Shown here piece by piece: positions 1 through 8,785 of a stretch of DNA of 64,000 nucleotides. Under the pieces are notes generated by a model, which saw only the letters and a program-made list of their open reading frames with translations, was not told the origin of the DNA and searched no databases. A program made the position numbers and the translations under genes. The DNA comes from JAJDTQ01 sp963422385 (GTDB lineage: Bacteria > Desulfobacterota > Binatia > UBA9968 > JAJDTQ01). Each line of letters opens with the position of its first letter. The stretch's first letter is position 1. The DNA is taken from assembly GCA_963422385.1 (NCBI GenBank), contig OY729432.1, positions 1,426,001 through 1,490,000 of the forward strand. Direction: 5' to 3'.

Positions 1-359
1 CTATCGTCCAGTTGGCGGCGCACGCGCCGATCCGCATTCTCTCGTTCTCCAAGGAGGACGTGGCGAAAATGAACGCGGCCAATCCCGGCGTCGTACCGTT
101 TTCGTTGGACAAGAAGAACTACGATCAGAAAAACGACGTGAACACCGTTCAAACCTTCCTGCTCATCATTACGAACGAGGACGTTCCGGCAGAGCGCGTT
201 TACAAGCTCACGAAGACCATCTACGGTAATTTGGGCGAGTTCGCCGGAGCCGTGAAAGCCTTCGAGCGGGTCAAGATGGCCAACGCCACCACCGACGTGG
301 GCGCGCCGCGGCACGCCGGCATGGACCAATACCTGAGGGAGAAGGGTATCCTCAAGTAG
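1..359 (+). CDS. TAXI-family TRAP transporter solute-binding protein, C-terminal part
   Basis: The frame is open to the left edge, so only about the last 118 residues are present. In TAXI-type TRAP systems this periplasmic protein captures the substrate, typically a small carboxylate or amino acid, and hands it to the membrane subunit. The visible part has the family's C-terminal look: a segment on deferred strand and helix formation ending in PRHAGMDQYLREKGIL, where TAXI proteins usually finish with a Y-x-E-x-G-type tail. A strong terminator follows, then the fused TRAP permease gene 137 bases on, which supports the assignment. The substrate cannot be told from this fragment. Confidence 0.8.
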   Translation, partial: IVQLAAHAPIRILSFSKEDVAKMNAANPGVVPFSLDKKNYDQKNDVNTVQTFLLIITNEDVPAERVYKLTKTIYGNLGEFAGAVKAFERVKMANATTDVGAPRHAGMDQYLREKGILK

Positions 360-377
360 AGAGGGACCTTACGCCAA

Positions 378-411
378 AGAGGGCCGGCCCCGGCACGCCG
401 GCCCTCTTTTT
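378..411 (+). terminator. Rho-independent terminator after the TRAP binding protein
   Basis: An 11-bp perfect stem (AGAGGGCCGGC at 378-388 with GCCGGCCCTCT at 397-407), an 8-base loop and a run of T at 407-411. It probably sets the level of the abundant binding protein above that of the permease downstream. Confidence 0.85.
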
Positions 412-495
412 CCGCTGCGACACCTCCAACCAACCTGACGTGAGTGAACGCCCGGGTGTCCGCGTCGCATCGGACACGTGGCAGAGAGCGGTCCT

Positions 496-2397
496 ATGCA
501 GCGCAACCTGACAGGCCTCGCCGGGATCATCCTGAGCCTGGTGGCTTTCGCGACCTCGGCCTACTACATCTCCACCGGCTTCTTCGGGCAACCCGAAGCA
601 TACCTGCATCGCGTGCTCCACGTCACGTTGATGATCGTCATCACCATGATGAGCTTCCCGGCGTTCCGCCGGGCGGATGACGGGAAACTTCCCTGGTACG
701 ATGTCGTCGTCATTGGCCTGTGGCTCGTGACCATGGGCTACCTCTTCTATGAGTATGACTGGATCATCGAGCACATTGGCTACACGGAGGAGTTCGCCCC
801 CTACCAGTTCCTCCTGGCTTTCGGTGCGGTCGCGCTGACGCTGGAGGCCTGCCGTCGCGCCGTTGGCTGGCCGCTGGCGGCGTTGGCCCTGATCATTTTC
901 CTGTTCGCGTTCGCGGGGCCTTACCTGCCCGGGTTCCTTAACCACCTGGGGTACACGCCGTCGGAGGTGGCCGACAACCAGTACTTCCTCACCGACGGGC
1001 TGTTCGGCCTCCCGACCCACATCTCGGCCAACTTCATCTTCCTGTTCATCGTTTTCGGCGCCTTCCTCGAGAAGTCGGGCTTCGGGCAGTTCACCATCGA
1101 GTTCGCCACCGCCTTGGCCGGACGGTTCCGGGGCGGCCCGGCCAAGATCGCGGTGCTGTCCAGCGGCCTCATGGGGTCCATCTCCGGCAGCAGCACGGCC
1201 AACGCCGTCATCACCGGCTCCTTCAGCATCCCGATGATGAAGAAGATCGGCTTCAAGGACTACATGGCCGGGGCGGTGGAAGCGTCGGCCTCCACCGGCG
1301 GTCTGATCATGCCCCCGGTGATGGCGTCCGCGGGCTTCCTGATGTCGGAATACACCGGCATCCCGTACGTCAACGTGATGCAGTACATCCTGGTCCCCGC
1401 GGTGCTGTACTTCCTCGCCGTGGGCATCATGGTGCACATCTACGCGGTCAAGGAGAACATCCCCACGGTGCCTCGAGACGAGTTGCCGAGCCTCAAGAAG
1501 ACCATCATGGACCGGGGGCACTTGGCGCTGCCCTTGATTATCCTGATCTATCTCCTGGTGGCCGGCTTCAGTCCGGGCTACGCGGTGGTGCGTTGCATCA
1601 TCGGCATCGTGATCGTGAGCTGGCTCCGCAAGGCAACACGCATGGGCCTCAGGGACATTTGGGATGCTCTCGTGCAAGGCGGCATCCAGTCCACCGTGGT
1701 GGCCGTGGCCATCATCACCTCGGGCATCATGGTGGGCACCTTCGACCTGACGGGCGTCGCCATCAGGTTCTCCGGCGTCATCGTGGACCTGGCGGGCGGT
1801 CACCTGTTGCCGGCCCTGGTCTTCGTCATGATCACCGCCATCATCCTCGGCATGGGCCTGCCACTGTCGTCGGCCTACATCGTGCAGGTGGGCATCGCCA
1901 TCCCGGCACTGGTGGTCATGCTGAGGACCATGGGACTCGACGCCGACGCCATCGTGCCCCAGGCGCATCTGTTCGTGATCTTCTTCTGCGCCATCTCGGC
2001 CATCACCCCGCCCACTGCGCCCACGAGCTATGCCGCCGCGGCCATCGCCCAGTCGCCGGTGGTGCCCACGTCCGTGGAAGCCGTGAAGCTGGCCCTGCCC
2101 GCCTTCGTGCTCCCCTACGCCTTCGTGGCCAACTCCGCGCTGCTCACCATCGGCACGCCCGTGGAGGTCACCCTGACCGTCGTCTTCGCCGTGTGCAGCA
2201 TGGTGGCCATGGGCATCGCCGTGCAGGGCTACTGCTTCGCGAACCTCGATTTCATCACCCGGCTCCTGTTCCTCGCCGCCAGCCTGGGACTGGTGCTGCC
2301 GTGGGTCCAGTGGAACCTGGCGGGCTTGGTCCTGGGCGCCGTCATGACCGTGTGGGCGTGGTATCGGGCGAAGCCTCGCGCCGTGGCTGACGGATAG
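496..2397 (+). CDS. TRAP transporter fused permease (4TM/12TM type)
   Basis: Inner-membrane subunit of a TAXI-TRAP importer, an ion-gradient-driven secondary transporter working with the binding protein encoded just upstream. The 633-residue product is hydrophobic almost throughout and is a fusion of the small DctQ-like and large DctM-like subunits, as usual for TAXI systems. DctM hallmarks are visible: GSISGSSTANAV near residue 230, then STGGLIMPPVMASAGF, and later GMGLPLSSAYI and ITPPTAPTSYAAAAIA, which line the substrate path in this family. The frame also has an upstream GTG at 478, but ATG 496 gives the usual short N-terminus before the first membrane helix. Neither start has a strong ribosome site. 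Confidence 0.92.
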   Translation: MQRNLTGLAGIILSLVAFATSAYYISTGFFGQPEAYLHRVLHVTLMIVITMMSFPAFRRADDGKLPWYDVVVIGLWLVTMGYLFYEYDWIIEHIGYTEEFAPYQFLLAFGAVALTLEACRRAVGWPLAALALIIFLFAFAGPYLPGFLNHLGYTPSEVADNQYFLTDGLFGLPTHISANFIFLFIVFGAFLEKSGFGQFTIEFATALAGRFRGGPAKIAVLSSGLMGSISGSSTANAVITGSFSIPMMKKIGFKDYMAGAVEASASTGGLIMPPVMASAGFLMSEYTGIPYVNVMQYILVPAVLYFLAVGIMVHIYAVKENIPTVPRDELPSLKKTIMDRGHLALPLIILIYLLVAGFSPGYAVVRCIIGIVIVSWLRKATRMGLRDIWDALVQGGIQSTVVAVAIITSGIMVGTFDLTGVAIRFSGVIVDLAGGHLLPALVFVMITAIILGMGLPLSSAYIVQVGIAIPALVVMLRTMGLDADAIVPQAHLFVIFFCAISAITPPTAPTSYAAAAIAQSPVVPTSVEAVKLALPAFVLPYAFVANSALLTIGTPVEVTLTVVFAVCSMVAMGIAVQGYCFANLDFITRLLFLAASLGLVLPWVQWNLAGLVLGAVMTVWAWYRAKPRAVADG

Positions 2398-2493
2398 CCG
2401 GACGCCATTCGGCACGGCATACAGGCGAGTCGAATCCGGCCTCTCGGACAAGCGCTCGAAGCCTCATCCAGCTTTGCGGAAAAGGAGGACATT

Positions 2494-3639
2494 ATCGCAC
2501 CGGTCGCTCACAAGACTGCAAATTCGCCTGCCGAAGTCGCGACGGCAATCGTGTATTGCGAAGCGCACTTCGGCGCCATTGACGGAAAGACCGCAAACGG
2601 CCTCGTCCGTCACTCCGAGCTCTATAAAATCCTTTCGGTCATCGACAGCGAGAAGGCCGGACTCGATGCCGGCGCAGTGCTCGGTGAACCGCCAAACGCC
2701 ATTCCCGTCTACCGCGACTTGGCCGATGCACTGGCCGGCGCCGGAACTACGCCCGACTACTTTATTTTCGGGATGGCTCCCGCGAGCGGCATGTTGTCGC
2801 CCCGCGATCGGAGGATTCTGCTTGAGGCCATCGACCTGGGAATGAACATCGTGAACGGGCTCCACGAGTTCTTGACCGACGACCCGGAGTTCGTAGCGGC
2901 AAGTGCCGCACGAAACGTGGACATCCGCGACGTCCGAAAGCCCCCTGCCAGGGAGAGCCTGCGAACCTTCAGCGGTCGTATTGCAAAGGTCACCTGCCCA
3001 CGCATCGCCGTTCTCGGCACCGATTGCTCCGTTGGCAAGCGAACCACCGCAACCGTCCTGACCCGGGCACTCAATGATTGTGGCATCAAAGCGGTCATGA
3101 TCGGCACGGGGCAAACCGGCCTGATCCAGGGAGCCCGCTATGGGGTCGCGCTCGACGCCGTTCCTTCACAGTTCTGCGCCGGTGAGCTCGAAGCGACGAT
3201 CATCGAAGCGTTCGAAGCCGAAAAACCCGACGTAATCATTGTCGAAGGGCAAGGTGCTCTCAGTCACCCCGCCTACCCGACCTCGGCCTTCATCCTCCGT
3301 GGCGGCTGCCCCGACGGCGTCCTGCTGCAGCACGCACCTGGACGAGCCCATCGTTGCGACTTTGAACACATGGCGATGCCGACGCCGGCCGCCGAGATCA
3401 ATCTTGTTCAGACCTTCTCCGACACAAAAGTCATCGGCCTCACGATCAACCATGAGAACATGACCGACGCCGAGGTCAGCGCCGCCATCGCGCGGTACGA
3501 AGACGAACTCGGTATCCCCGTCACCGACGCGCTGACCCGACCGCCGTGGATTCTGGTCGAGATGGTTCTTTCGGCGTTTCGGGGGACTATAAGACGGCCT
3601 CCGCCAGCCCAAGACGGCCGCCCCCCAGTCGTGCAATGA
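2494..3639 (+). CDS. DUF1611-family P-loop protein (DgcN-like), start codon unusual
   Basis: Member of the DUF1611 family, some of which (DgcN) acetylate D-glutamate in D-amino-acid catabolism together with a racemase; no racemase gene is adjacent here. The N-terminal Rossmann-like half begins AIVYCEAHFG and contains DGKTANGLVRHS. The second half is a P-loop domain with GTDCSVGKRTT at about residues 175-185, then GTGQTGLI and VEGQGALSHP, all family hallmarks. A strong ribosome site, AAAGGAGG, lies at 2481-2488, but at the right spacing the frame shows ATC (2494) rather than ATG. The first canonical start, GTG 2551, has no such site and would cut the first beta strand. The frame is open from the upstream gene's stop onward. 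The C-terminal tail is arginine- and proline-rich and may be extended. Family is firm, function inferred. Confidence 0.78.
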   Translation: MAPVAHKTANSPAEVATAIVYCEAHFGAIDGKTANGLVRHSELYKILSVIDSEKAGLDAGAVLGEPPNAIPVYRDLADALAGAGTTPDYFIFGMAPASGMLSPRDRRILLEAIDLGMNIVNGLHEFLTDDPEFVAASAARNVDIRDVRKPPARESLRTFSGRIAKVTCPRIAVLGTDCSVGKRTTATVLTRALNDCGIKAVMIGTGQTGLIQGARYGVALDAVPSQFCAGELEATIIEAFEAEKPDVIIVEGQGALSHPAYPTSAFILRGGCPDGVLLQHAPGRAHRCDFEHMAMPTPAAEINLVQTFSDTKVIGLTINHENMTDAEVSAAIARYEDELGIPVTDALTRPPWILVEMVLSAFRGTIRRPPPAQDGRPPVVQ

Positions 3640-3733
3640 CCGATCTCGAAGAACGATCGAGGGCGGGGACCGCAGACCAATTGCAACCGCCATCGCGCGG
3701 AAACCATACGTCACGTTCACGCAGGTTCGCGCA

Positions 3734-4777
3734 TCAGCCGTCGTCCGCTGCCGCCCGCACCCTGGGCATGACCTCGTCAGCGATGAGCTGGATGACCGAC
3801 TCGGTCCCGCCTCCCGGCGGGGCGAGGACCCAGGTGCCCAAGCGGCGGATGCCCATTTTTGCGATGCGGGTGATCTTGGCGGCGACTTCCTCGGGGGTGC
3901 CGGCCCAGGCGAAGGCGTCTACGAACTCCTCGGGCACCAGGGGGCCTGCCTCGAACATGAGCTCGTAGTCGCGCTTGGCGATCATGGCTTCGAGGTCGGC
4001 GGGGACCTCCATACCCAACTGAGTGACGAAATCGCGGTTGGGGTAGCTGCTCCACAACAGGAAGGCGATCATCTGCCTGACTCCGGCGCGGGCCTTGTCC
4101 CGGTCCCGGTCCACACACGTGTCCACGCGCGAGATGATCTCGATCTCCTCGGGGTCGCGGCCAGCCTGACGCGCGCCCAGCCTGACGAAGTCCCACGCGA
4201 TGCCGACACCCTCGGGGGTGGCCATGGTGGCGATCATGGCTCCGTCGGCGACGCGCCCTGCCAGCCGGAAAACGGCCGGGCCGCGGGTGGCGATGACGAT
4301 GCGGATGTCGGGACGGACGGAGAAGCCCAACACGCCGTTCCGGACACTCACCACCTTGCCGTCCACCACCGCAGGCTTGCCCGCCCACATGCCGCGCATG
4401 ATGTCGATGGCGTCCCCCATGGCGTCCACCGGGCGCTCCCGCTGGATGCCCATGGCGGGAAAGCCGGAGCCGCCGGCGCCGATGCCGACGATGATGCGGC
4501 CGGAGGAAATGTCGTCCACCGTGGCCATGGCGGCCGCGGTGAGGGCGGGATGGACGCTGTAGGGGTCGGTGACCGCGGCGCCGATGCCGATGCTTTCAGT
4601 GTGGGTCGCGCTGAGGGTCATGTTTGCCACCATGTCGCGGCCGAACTTCTCATTGGAATGCCACAGGCGGTCGAACCCCAGCGCTTCCGCGCTCTTGATG
4701 ATGGCGACGCGCCGGGACAACGGATAGGCGGCTACGGTTCTTGAGCTGAAGCCCAGATCGAACTGGATTTCGGTCAT
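3734..4777 (-). CDS. LLM-class flavin-dependent oxidoreductase (second of two)
   Basis: A 347-residue luciferase-like monooxygenase-fold protein of the F420/FMN-dependent type. Such enzymes are soluble TIM-barrel oxidoreductases; F420-dependent members reduce or oxidise small organics. Family features include an N-terminal barrel strand (FDLGFSSRTVAAYPLSRR), SEALGFDRLWHSNE, GIGAAVTDPYSVHPALTAAA and SGRIIVGIGAGGSGFPAMGI, and the C-terminal GTPEEVAAKI. ATG 4777 is preceded by AGGGAAGA on the minus strand. It lies 78 bases downstream of another LLM gene on the same strand, so the two may be co-transcribed and act in one pathway. The substrate and the flavin used are unknown. Confidence 0.88.
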   Translation of the reverse strand: MTEIQFDLGFSSRTVAAYPLSRRVAIIKSAEALGFDRLWHSNEKFGRDMVANMTLSATHTESIGIGAAVTDPYSVHPALTAAAMATVDDISSGRIIVGIGAGGSGFPAMGIQRERPVDAMGDAIDIMRGMWAGKPAVVDGKVVSVRNGVLGFSVRPDIRIVIATRGPAVFRLAGRVADGAMIATMATPEGVGIAWDFVRLGARQAGRDPEEIEIISRVDTCVDRDRDKARAGVRQMIAFLLWSSYPNRDFVTQLGMEVPADLEAMIAKRDYELMFEAGPLVPEEFVDAFAWAGTPEEVAAKITRIAKMGIRRLGTWVLAPPGGGTESVIQLIADEVMPRVRAAADDG

Positions 4778-4855
4778 TCTTCCCTTTCGAGAGGCATCGT
4801 GTGCAGGTCGGATGAGGCTTCACTAATGTCTCTCCCAACCGCTTCCGTATCCGCG

Positions 4856-5860
4856 TCAACTCCCGTTGAACGGCTTCATCACCTCCTCGGCCAGCCACTG
4901 GATCTGCTCAAGCATCTCCGCGCCCGTATCCGAGGGGAACTGCAGCGCGCACACGTGGTCGATGCCTGCCCTTTCCAGGAACGCTACCTGTTCGAGGATG
5001 CTGGCCGGGCTGCCGATGAGGTTGTTGTTTTCGGCCAGGGCCGGATCCCGGCCCGTGTGCGCCAAGGACACCCGGTGCTGGACCATGCCGGTGCCGCGGT
5101 AGCGGGCCTGCGCCTTTTCCACGGTTTTGCCGATGCAGAGCGTGAACTGGGAGCACGCCTCCACCTCCCGGGGGTGCCTTCCGGACTCCTCGGTGAGCCG
5201 GTGCAGCAGCGCCACCCGCTCCACGATCTGCTCGAAGGGCCGCCAGCCCGGAAGCCATCCCTGGCCGAGCCGGGCCGCGCGCCGGATCATGGCCTCGTTG
5301 TGCCCGCCCACGAAGATGGGCAATGGATCCTGCAGCGGCTTGGGGCGCATGGCGATGTTCTTGAAGGCGATGTGCCGTCCCTCGTAGGTGGCGTCCGTGT
5401 CCCGAAACAGGCATTGCAGGGCGGCGAGGCTCTCGTCCAGGAGGTCGCCGCGCCGTTCCGCCTTTCGTCTCGGCCAGTGGGCGTCGAACTCCTCCCGATA
5501 GGCGCCGATGCCCGTGCCCAGGATCACCCGCCCGCGGGTGAAACGGTCCAGGGTGCTCACCTGCTTGGCCAGCAGCACCGGGTCCCGCAGCGGCAGCACC
5601 AGCACGGCCGTGCCCAGCCGGATGCGCGTGGTGCGGGCGCCCACCGTGGCCAAGGTCACCAGCACCTCGTAGAAGTTGGGCGGCTGCGGCCATTTCTGTC
5701 TCGCGTATGCCGCCGGGGTGACGTGGTCGTTGCCCCACACCGCGTCGTAACCGAGCCGTTCGGCTTCCTGTGCCATACGCACGAACTCTTCCGGGTCCAC
5801 GAACGGAACCGGGTTGACCAGGCCCTCGGTGCAGGTGGGGAGCTGTATGCTGAATTTCAT
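4856..5860 (-). CDS. LLM-class flavin-dependent oxidoreductase (first of two)
   Basis: A 334-residue luciferase-like TIM-barrel oxidoreductase. It starts MKFSIQLPTC and shows AQEAERLGYDAVWGNDHVTPAAY near the N-terminus, the strand TRIRLGTAVLVLPLRDPVLLAKQ that packs the barrel, and FTRGRVILGTGIGAYREEF, all typical of the family. The product is clearly distinct from its neighbour (different N-terminal strand and C-terminus), so this is a family pair rather than a recent duplication. ATG 5860 follows a GTAAGG-type site on the minus strand. The 154-base gap to the upstream PLP-enzyme gene holds a short palindromic repeat. Substrate not predictable from sequence. Confidence 0.88.
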   Translation of the reverse strand: MKFSIQLPTCTEGLVNPVPFVDPEEFVRMAQEAERLGYDAVWGNDHVTPAAYARQKWPQPPNFYEVLVTLATVGARTTRIRLGTAVLVLPLRDPVLLAKQVSTLDRFTRGRVILGTGIGAYREEFDAHWPRRKAERRGDLLDESLAALQCLFRDTDATYEGRHIAFKNIAMRPKPLQDPLPIFVGGHNEAMIRRAARLGQGWLPGWRPFEQIVERVALLHRLTEESGRHPREVEACSQFTLCIGKTVEKAQARYRGTGMVQHRVSLAHTGRDPALAENNNLIGSPASILEQVAFLERAGIDHVCALQFPSDTGAEMLEQIQWLAEEVMKPFNGS

Positions 5861-5903
5861 AGTGCCTTACTAGAGACGGCCGCGTTTCCTCGGCCCCGCC
5901 GTC

Positions 5904-5933
5904 CCTGGATTCCCGCTTTCGTGGAAATGACGA
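5904..5933. repeat. CGTCATTCCCG-type palindromic repeat, copy 1
   Basis: The block reads as an imperfect hairpin (CTGGATTCCCGCTTTCG and downstream GGAAATGACG). It belongs to the same family as copies near 17082, 24919, 42549 and 52651. It sits between two co-directional genes. Confidence 0.6.
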
Positions 5934-6014
5934 GTTCGGGGCCGGCTGCCGGTTTCATACCAATCATTACGGTCTCGCATGTTCCCGGACCATTATGATG
6001 GGAAGTGCCTGCGA

Positions 6015-7280
6015 TCATGCGTCGAGGCGATAGGCGTAGGCATCTCTCAGGGTCTCCAGAAATTGTGCGGCGTCGCCGTCCACGGTGGGGATCTCGGGTG
6101 CTGCCGCGGCGGTGGCTACGGTGTCCTTGAGGCCGCTGGCCGTGTTGACGACCACCACCTTGTCGTCCCGGCCGATGCGCCCTTCATCGCATAGGCGGCC
6201 CACCGCGGCAAGGGCGGCCAGGGAGGATGGCTCCGCGTAGACGCCTTGATCCGCGGCGAGATCCCGTTGCAGCCCCAGCAACTCGTCGTTTCGCGCCACG
6301 CACGCGGTCCCGCCGGAGGCTCGCAGAGCGTGCAGCGCCTGATAGGTACTCTGGTTCACGCTGATGGAGCTGGCCACATAGGGTGACGGGGCCGCAGTCT
6401 CGGGGATGGCGTCCTCACCGGAGGCCAGTGCCGTGCCCAGGCAGCCGGCCATCTCCGCGGCCACCATGCGCGGCTGCTTGCGGATGAGGTCCAGCCGGGC
6501 GAGCTCGTCGAAGCCTTTCCACATGCCGAACAGGGCATCGCCGTAGGCCACCGGGAGGACGCACCAGTCGGGGGGCTCCCAAGCCAACTGCTCGCAGACC
6601 TCATAGGCGAGGGTCTTGTAGCCGTCCACGCCGTAGGGGTTGCTGCCCACGGGCGGGGAGGAATAGGGCGAGGTCGGGTACCATCCCCACTCGGCCACGC
6701 CGGTCCGCAGCAGCTTCCAGCGGTCGGCCTTGGTGCGGGTGGCCACCACCATGGCGCCGTAGGCTTGCATCTGGGTGACGATGGCCGACGCGGCTCCCCG
6801 GACGGTCAGCACGATGCAGGGAAGCCCGGCCCGGGCGGCGTAGGCCGCGGCCGCGGCGCCGGCATTGCCGGTGGAGCTGACCCCCACCGCCCGGGCGTTG
6901 AACCGTTTGGCCATGGCCAAGGCGGTGTACGCCAATCGGTCCTTGAAAGAGCCGGACGGATTCTGTGATTCGTCCTTCAGGAATAGCCGCTCAAGGCCGA
7001 GCCGGCGCCCGTAGCGCTCGCAGTGGAGCAGCGGCGTATCCCCTTCACCCAAGGTGACGGCATCCTGGATGTCCGGCGGCAGCAGTTCGTGGTAGCGCCG
7101 CATGCCGGGAGGTCGGTCGCGCAGCGACGCGACGGAGAACTCCCGAGCGGCGGCGAGATCGTACCGCGGCGTGAGATTGGCGGGGGCCTCCCGCCGGCAT
7201 TCAGGGCACCCGTCGAAGCGGGGCTCGATGCCGAAAGACGCGTCGCACCGTATGCAGACGAGACCGGTGAGGTAGCTCAT
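6015..7280 (-). CDS. thrC: Threonine synthase-like PLP-dependent enzyme
   Basis: Fold-type II PLP enzyme of 421 residues. Threonine synthase converts O-phosphohomoserine to threonine in the cytosol. The N-terminus carries a zinc-ribbon-like pair of CxxC motifs (CIRC, CPEC) seen in a subset of threonine synthases. Then follow TLGEGDTPLLH, the PLP-lysine motif NPSGSFKDRLA and the phosphate-binding SSTGNAGAAAAAYAARAG. The C-terminal NTASGLKD replaces the more usual TGxGLKD. Its gene lies 27 bases after an M24 peptidase gene and before two LLM oxidoreductase genes, not with homoserine-pathway genes. A specialised PLP lyase or beta-replacing enzyme in a catabolic operon is therefore an alternative. 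Start ATG 7280 lacks a strong ribosome site. Confidence 0.8.
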   Translation of the reverse strand: MSYLTGLVCIRCDASFGIEPRFDGCPECRREAPANLTPRYDLAAAREFSVASLRDRPPGMRRYHELLPPDIQDAVTLGEGDTPLLHCERYGRRLGLERLFLKDESQNPSGSFKDRLAYTALAMAKRFNARAVGVSSTGNAGAAAAAYAARAGLPCIVLTVRGAASAIVTQMQAYGAMVVATRTKADRWKLLRTGVAEWGWYPTSPYSSPPVGSNPYGVDGYKTLAYEVCEQLAWEPPDWCVLPVAYGDALFGMWKGFDELARLDLIRKQPRMVAAEMAGCLGTALASGEDAIPETAAPSPYVASSISVNQSTYQALHALRASGGTACVARNDELLGLQRDLAADQGVYAEPSSLAALAAVGRLCDEGRIGRDDKVVVVNTASGLKDTVATAAAAPEIPTVDGDAAQFLETLRDAYAYRLDA

Positions 7281-7307
7281 GCAGTGTTCGGGAACGCCAA
7301 GTCAGGC

Positions 7308-8495
7308 TCAGGAACGGGGCTCCAGCACCTGGAGGTGCCGCGGCACGGAGGTGAGCCGCCGATAGCCGTCTTTGGTGACGACGATCATGTCCTCCACCTG
7401 GACGCTGCCCCAGCCGAGCTCGTAGTAGGGGGTCTCGATGCACAGCACCATGTCAGCCTCCAGAGGCGTATGGTCCCCGGGGGAGATGGTGGGGCGGTCG
7501 TACCCGCCGAGACCGAGGCCGATGCCGTGTCCCACGTGCTGGCGGCCGTAGTGCGGAATGCCGTTCTCGCGCACCTCGGTCACCGTTTCGTCGAAGATCT
7601 CGGAGGCGATCTTGCCCGGCTTGATGAGGCTGAGGGCCACATCCTGGCCTTTCAGTATGGCGTTGTAATAGCTGGAGAATTTCTCGTCCGGAGGGCCGAA
7701 GGAAAACGTCCGGGACATGTCCGTCAGGTAGCCCTTGTAGATGCACCCTACATCGAACCGGATCATGTCGCCGACCTTGAGCCGGTCCTCTGGGACGTTG
7801 GACATGCCCAAGGCGGCGCTTCGGCCGAAGCCCACGTGGTTCATGTTGGGCTCGGCGCCGCGCCGCACCTGCCCGAGATCGAAGGCGAGGCACATCTCCG
7901 CCTCGGTCATGCCCTCCCGGGCCTCGTGCGCGGCCTCGTAGATGGACTGCTCGGTGACCCCGGCCGCCTCGGTCATGCGCTCGATTTCCGCGGCGCTCTT
8001 GACCATGCGGATCTCCCGGAACGCCGACATGGCCGGCACCAACTCAAGGTGCGGCAGCCGCTCCCCGAGCCGCTCCGCCAAGGCCGGGTCCAGGCCCCGT
8101 TCGTCGTATCCGAGCCGGCTCCGGTCGAGGCCGGCGTTCTCCAGCGTTCGGACGATGCCCTCGAAGAAGTCCTTCACCGGCTCCAGGTTGCAGCCGATCT
8201 CGCGAATGCGTTGCTCGCGCTCGGTGAGCGGCCCGTTGTCCTCGATCACCCGATGGAAGGTGCCGTAGGTGACCACCCCTGCGGGCGGGACCGTGTCCAC
8301 CATGTAGTCGACCTCGGCCCGGGGAATTACCAGCCAGGGCGCCGTCAGCGCGTCCCGGGTGACGATGGCGGCAATGTCCTGCCGGCGCCACACCCCGCTC
8401 AGGTAGAAGACGTTGGGAATGTTGGTGGCGGCGAACAGGCCGTCGAGGTTCCGCTCCGCCAGAACCCGTTGCGCCCGTGGTTCATTGATCCACAT
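7308..8495 (-). CDS. M24-family metallopeptidase (Xaa-Pro dipeptidase-like)
   Basis: A 395-residue pita-bread-fold enzyme with the N-terminal creatinase-like domain (MWINEPRAQRVLAERNLDGL, then NVFYLSGVW). The C-terminal M24 catalytic half holds the expected metal ligands: Asp in RFDVGCIYKGYLTDMSRTF, His in HVGHGIGLGLGG, Glu in ETPYYELGWG and Glu in QVEDMIVV. Members cleave X-Pro dipeptides or act on related C-N bonds, such as creatine or dimethylsulfoniopropionate. ATG 8495 is chosen because AAGGAG lies 7 bases upstream on the minus strand; the longer frame from 8531 has no such site. It is the first gene of a leftward run with the threonine-synthase-like and LLM genes, so it may open a catabolic operon. 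Confidence 0.88.
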   Translation of the reverse strand: MWINEPRAQRVLAERNLDGLFAATNIPNVFYLSGVWRRQDIAAIVTRDALTAPWLVIPRAEVDYMVDTVPPAGVVTYGTFHRVIEDNGPLTEREQRIREIGCNLEPVKDFFEGIVRTLENAGLDRSRLGYDERGLDPALAERLGERLPHLELVPAMSAFREIRMVKSAAEIERMTEAAGVTEQSIYEAAHEAREGMTEAEMCLAFDLGQVRRGAEPNMNHVGFGRSAALGMSNVPEDRLKVGDMIRFDVGCIYKGYLTDMSRTFSFGPPDEKFSSYYNAILKGQDVALSLIKPGKIASEIFDETVTEVRENGIPHYGRQHVGHGIGLGLGGYDRPTISPGDHTPLEADMVLCIETPYYELGWGSVQVEDMIVVTKDGYRRLTSVPRHLQVLEPRS

Positions 8496-8551
8496 GTGAA
8501 AGCTCCTTGAACAAGGACGCACCCATGGCATCCTTCAAGCACAAAATATCC

Positions 8552-8572
8552 ACTAATCTGTTTTTGATTAGT
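8552..8572. promoter_or_regulatory. Inverted repeat, candidate operator between divergent genes
   Basis: ACTAATC (8552-8558) and GATTAGT (8566-8572) form a perfect 7-bp inverted repeat with a 7-base spacer in an AT-rich patch, 57 bases upstream of the M24 gene start. The shape suits a dimeric helix-turn-helix regulator. No regulator gene is adjacent. Confidence 0.45.
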
Positions 8573-8785
8573 AATATAGTTCGCGGTTCCGGCAAAGCCC
8601 CGTTCAAAACCTGGGTTCCCGTGTCGGGCGAGATGTCCAAGGCATGACAGGTTGTCAAGACGGCTCTGTCGCGGCGGGAGTCTGGCTGCATGGCGTGAAT
8701 CCTGGGCGGTGGCCGGTTGTTGAATTTTCGTAATGCCTCATGTAAGGGGTAGCTCTTGAATTTTGCAAGAAGTTTGGAGGAGCAC

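Noticed and set aside
2425..2440. GAGTCGAATCCGGCC, resembling a tRNA T-loop
   Set aside because: It lacks the G-T-T-C core at the right place, and no cloverleaf or acceptor stem can be formed around it.
352..2451. Long minus-strand frame of 699 codons opposite the TRAP permease
   Set aside because: It is His/Gly/Asp-rich with no domain-like pattern and lies opposite a clear membrane protein gene; an artefact of GC-rich codon use. The same holds for long frames opposite 11783-13789, 38189-40219, 49975-52173 and 55246-57234.
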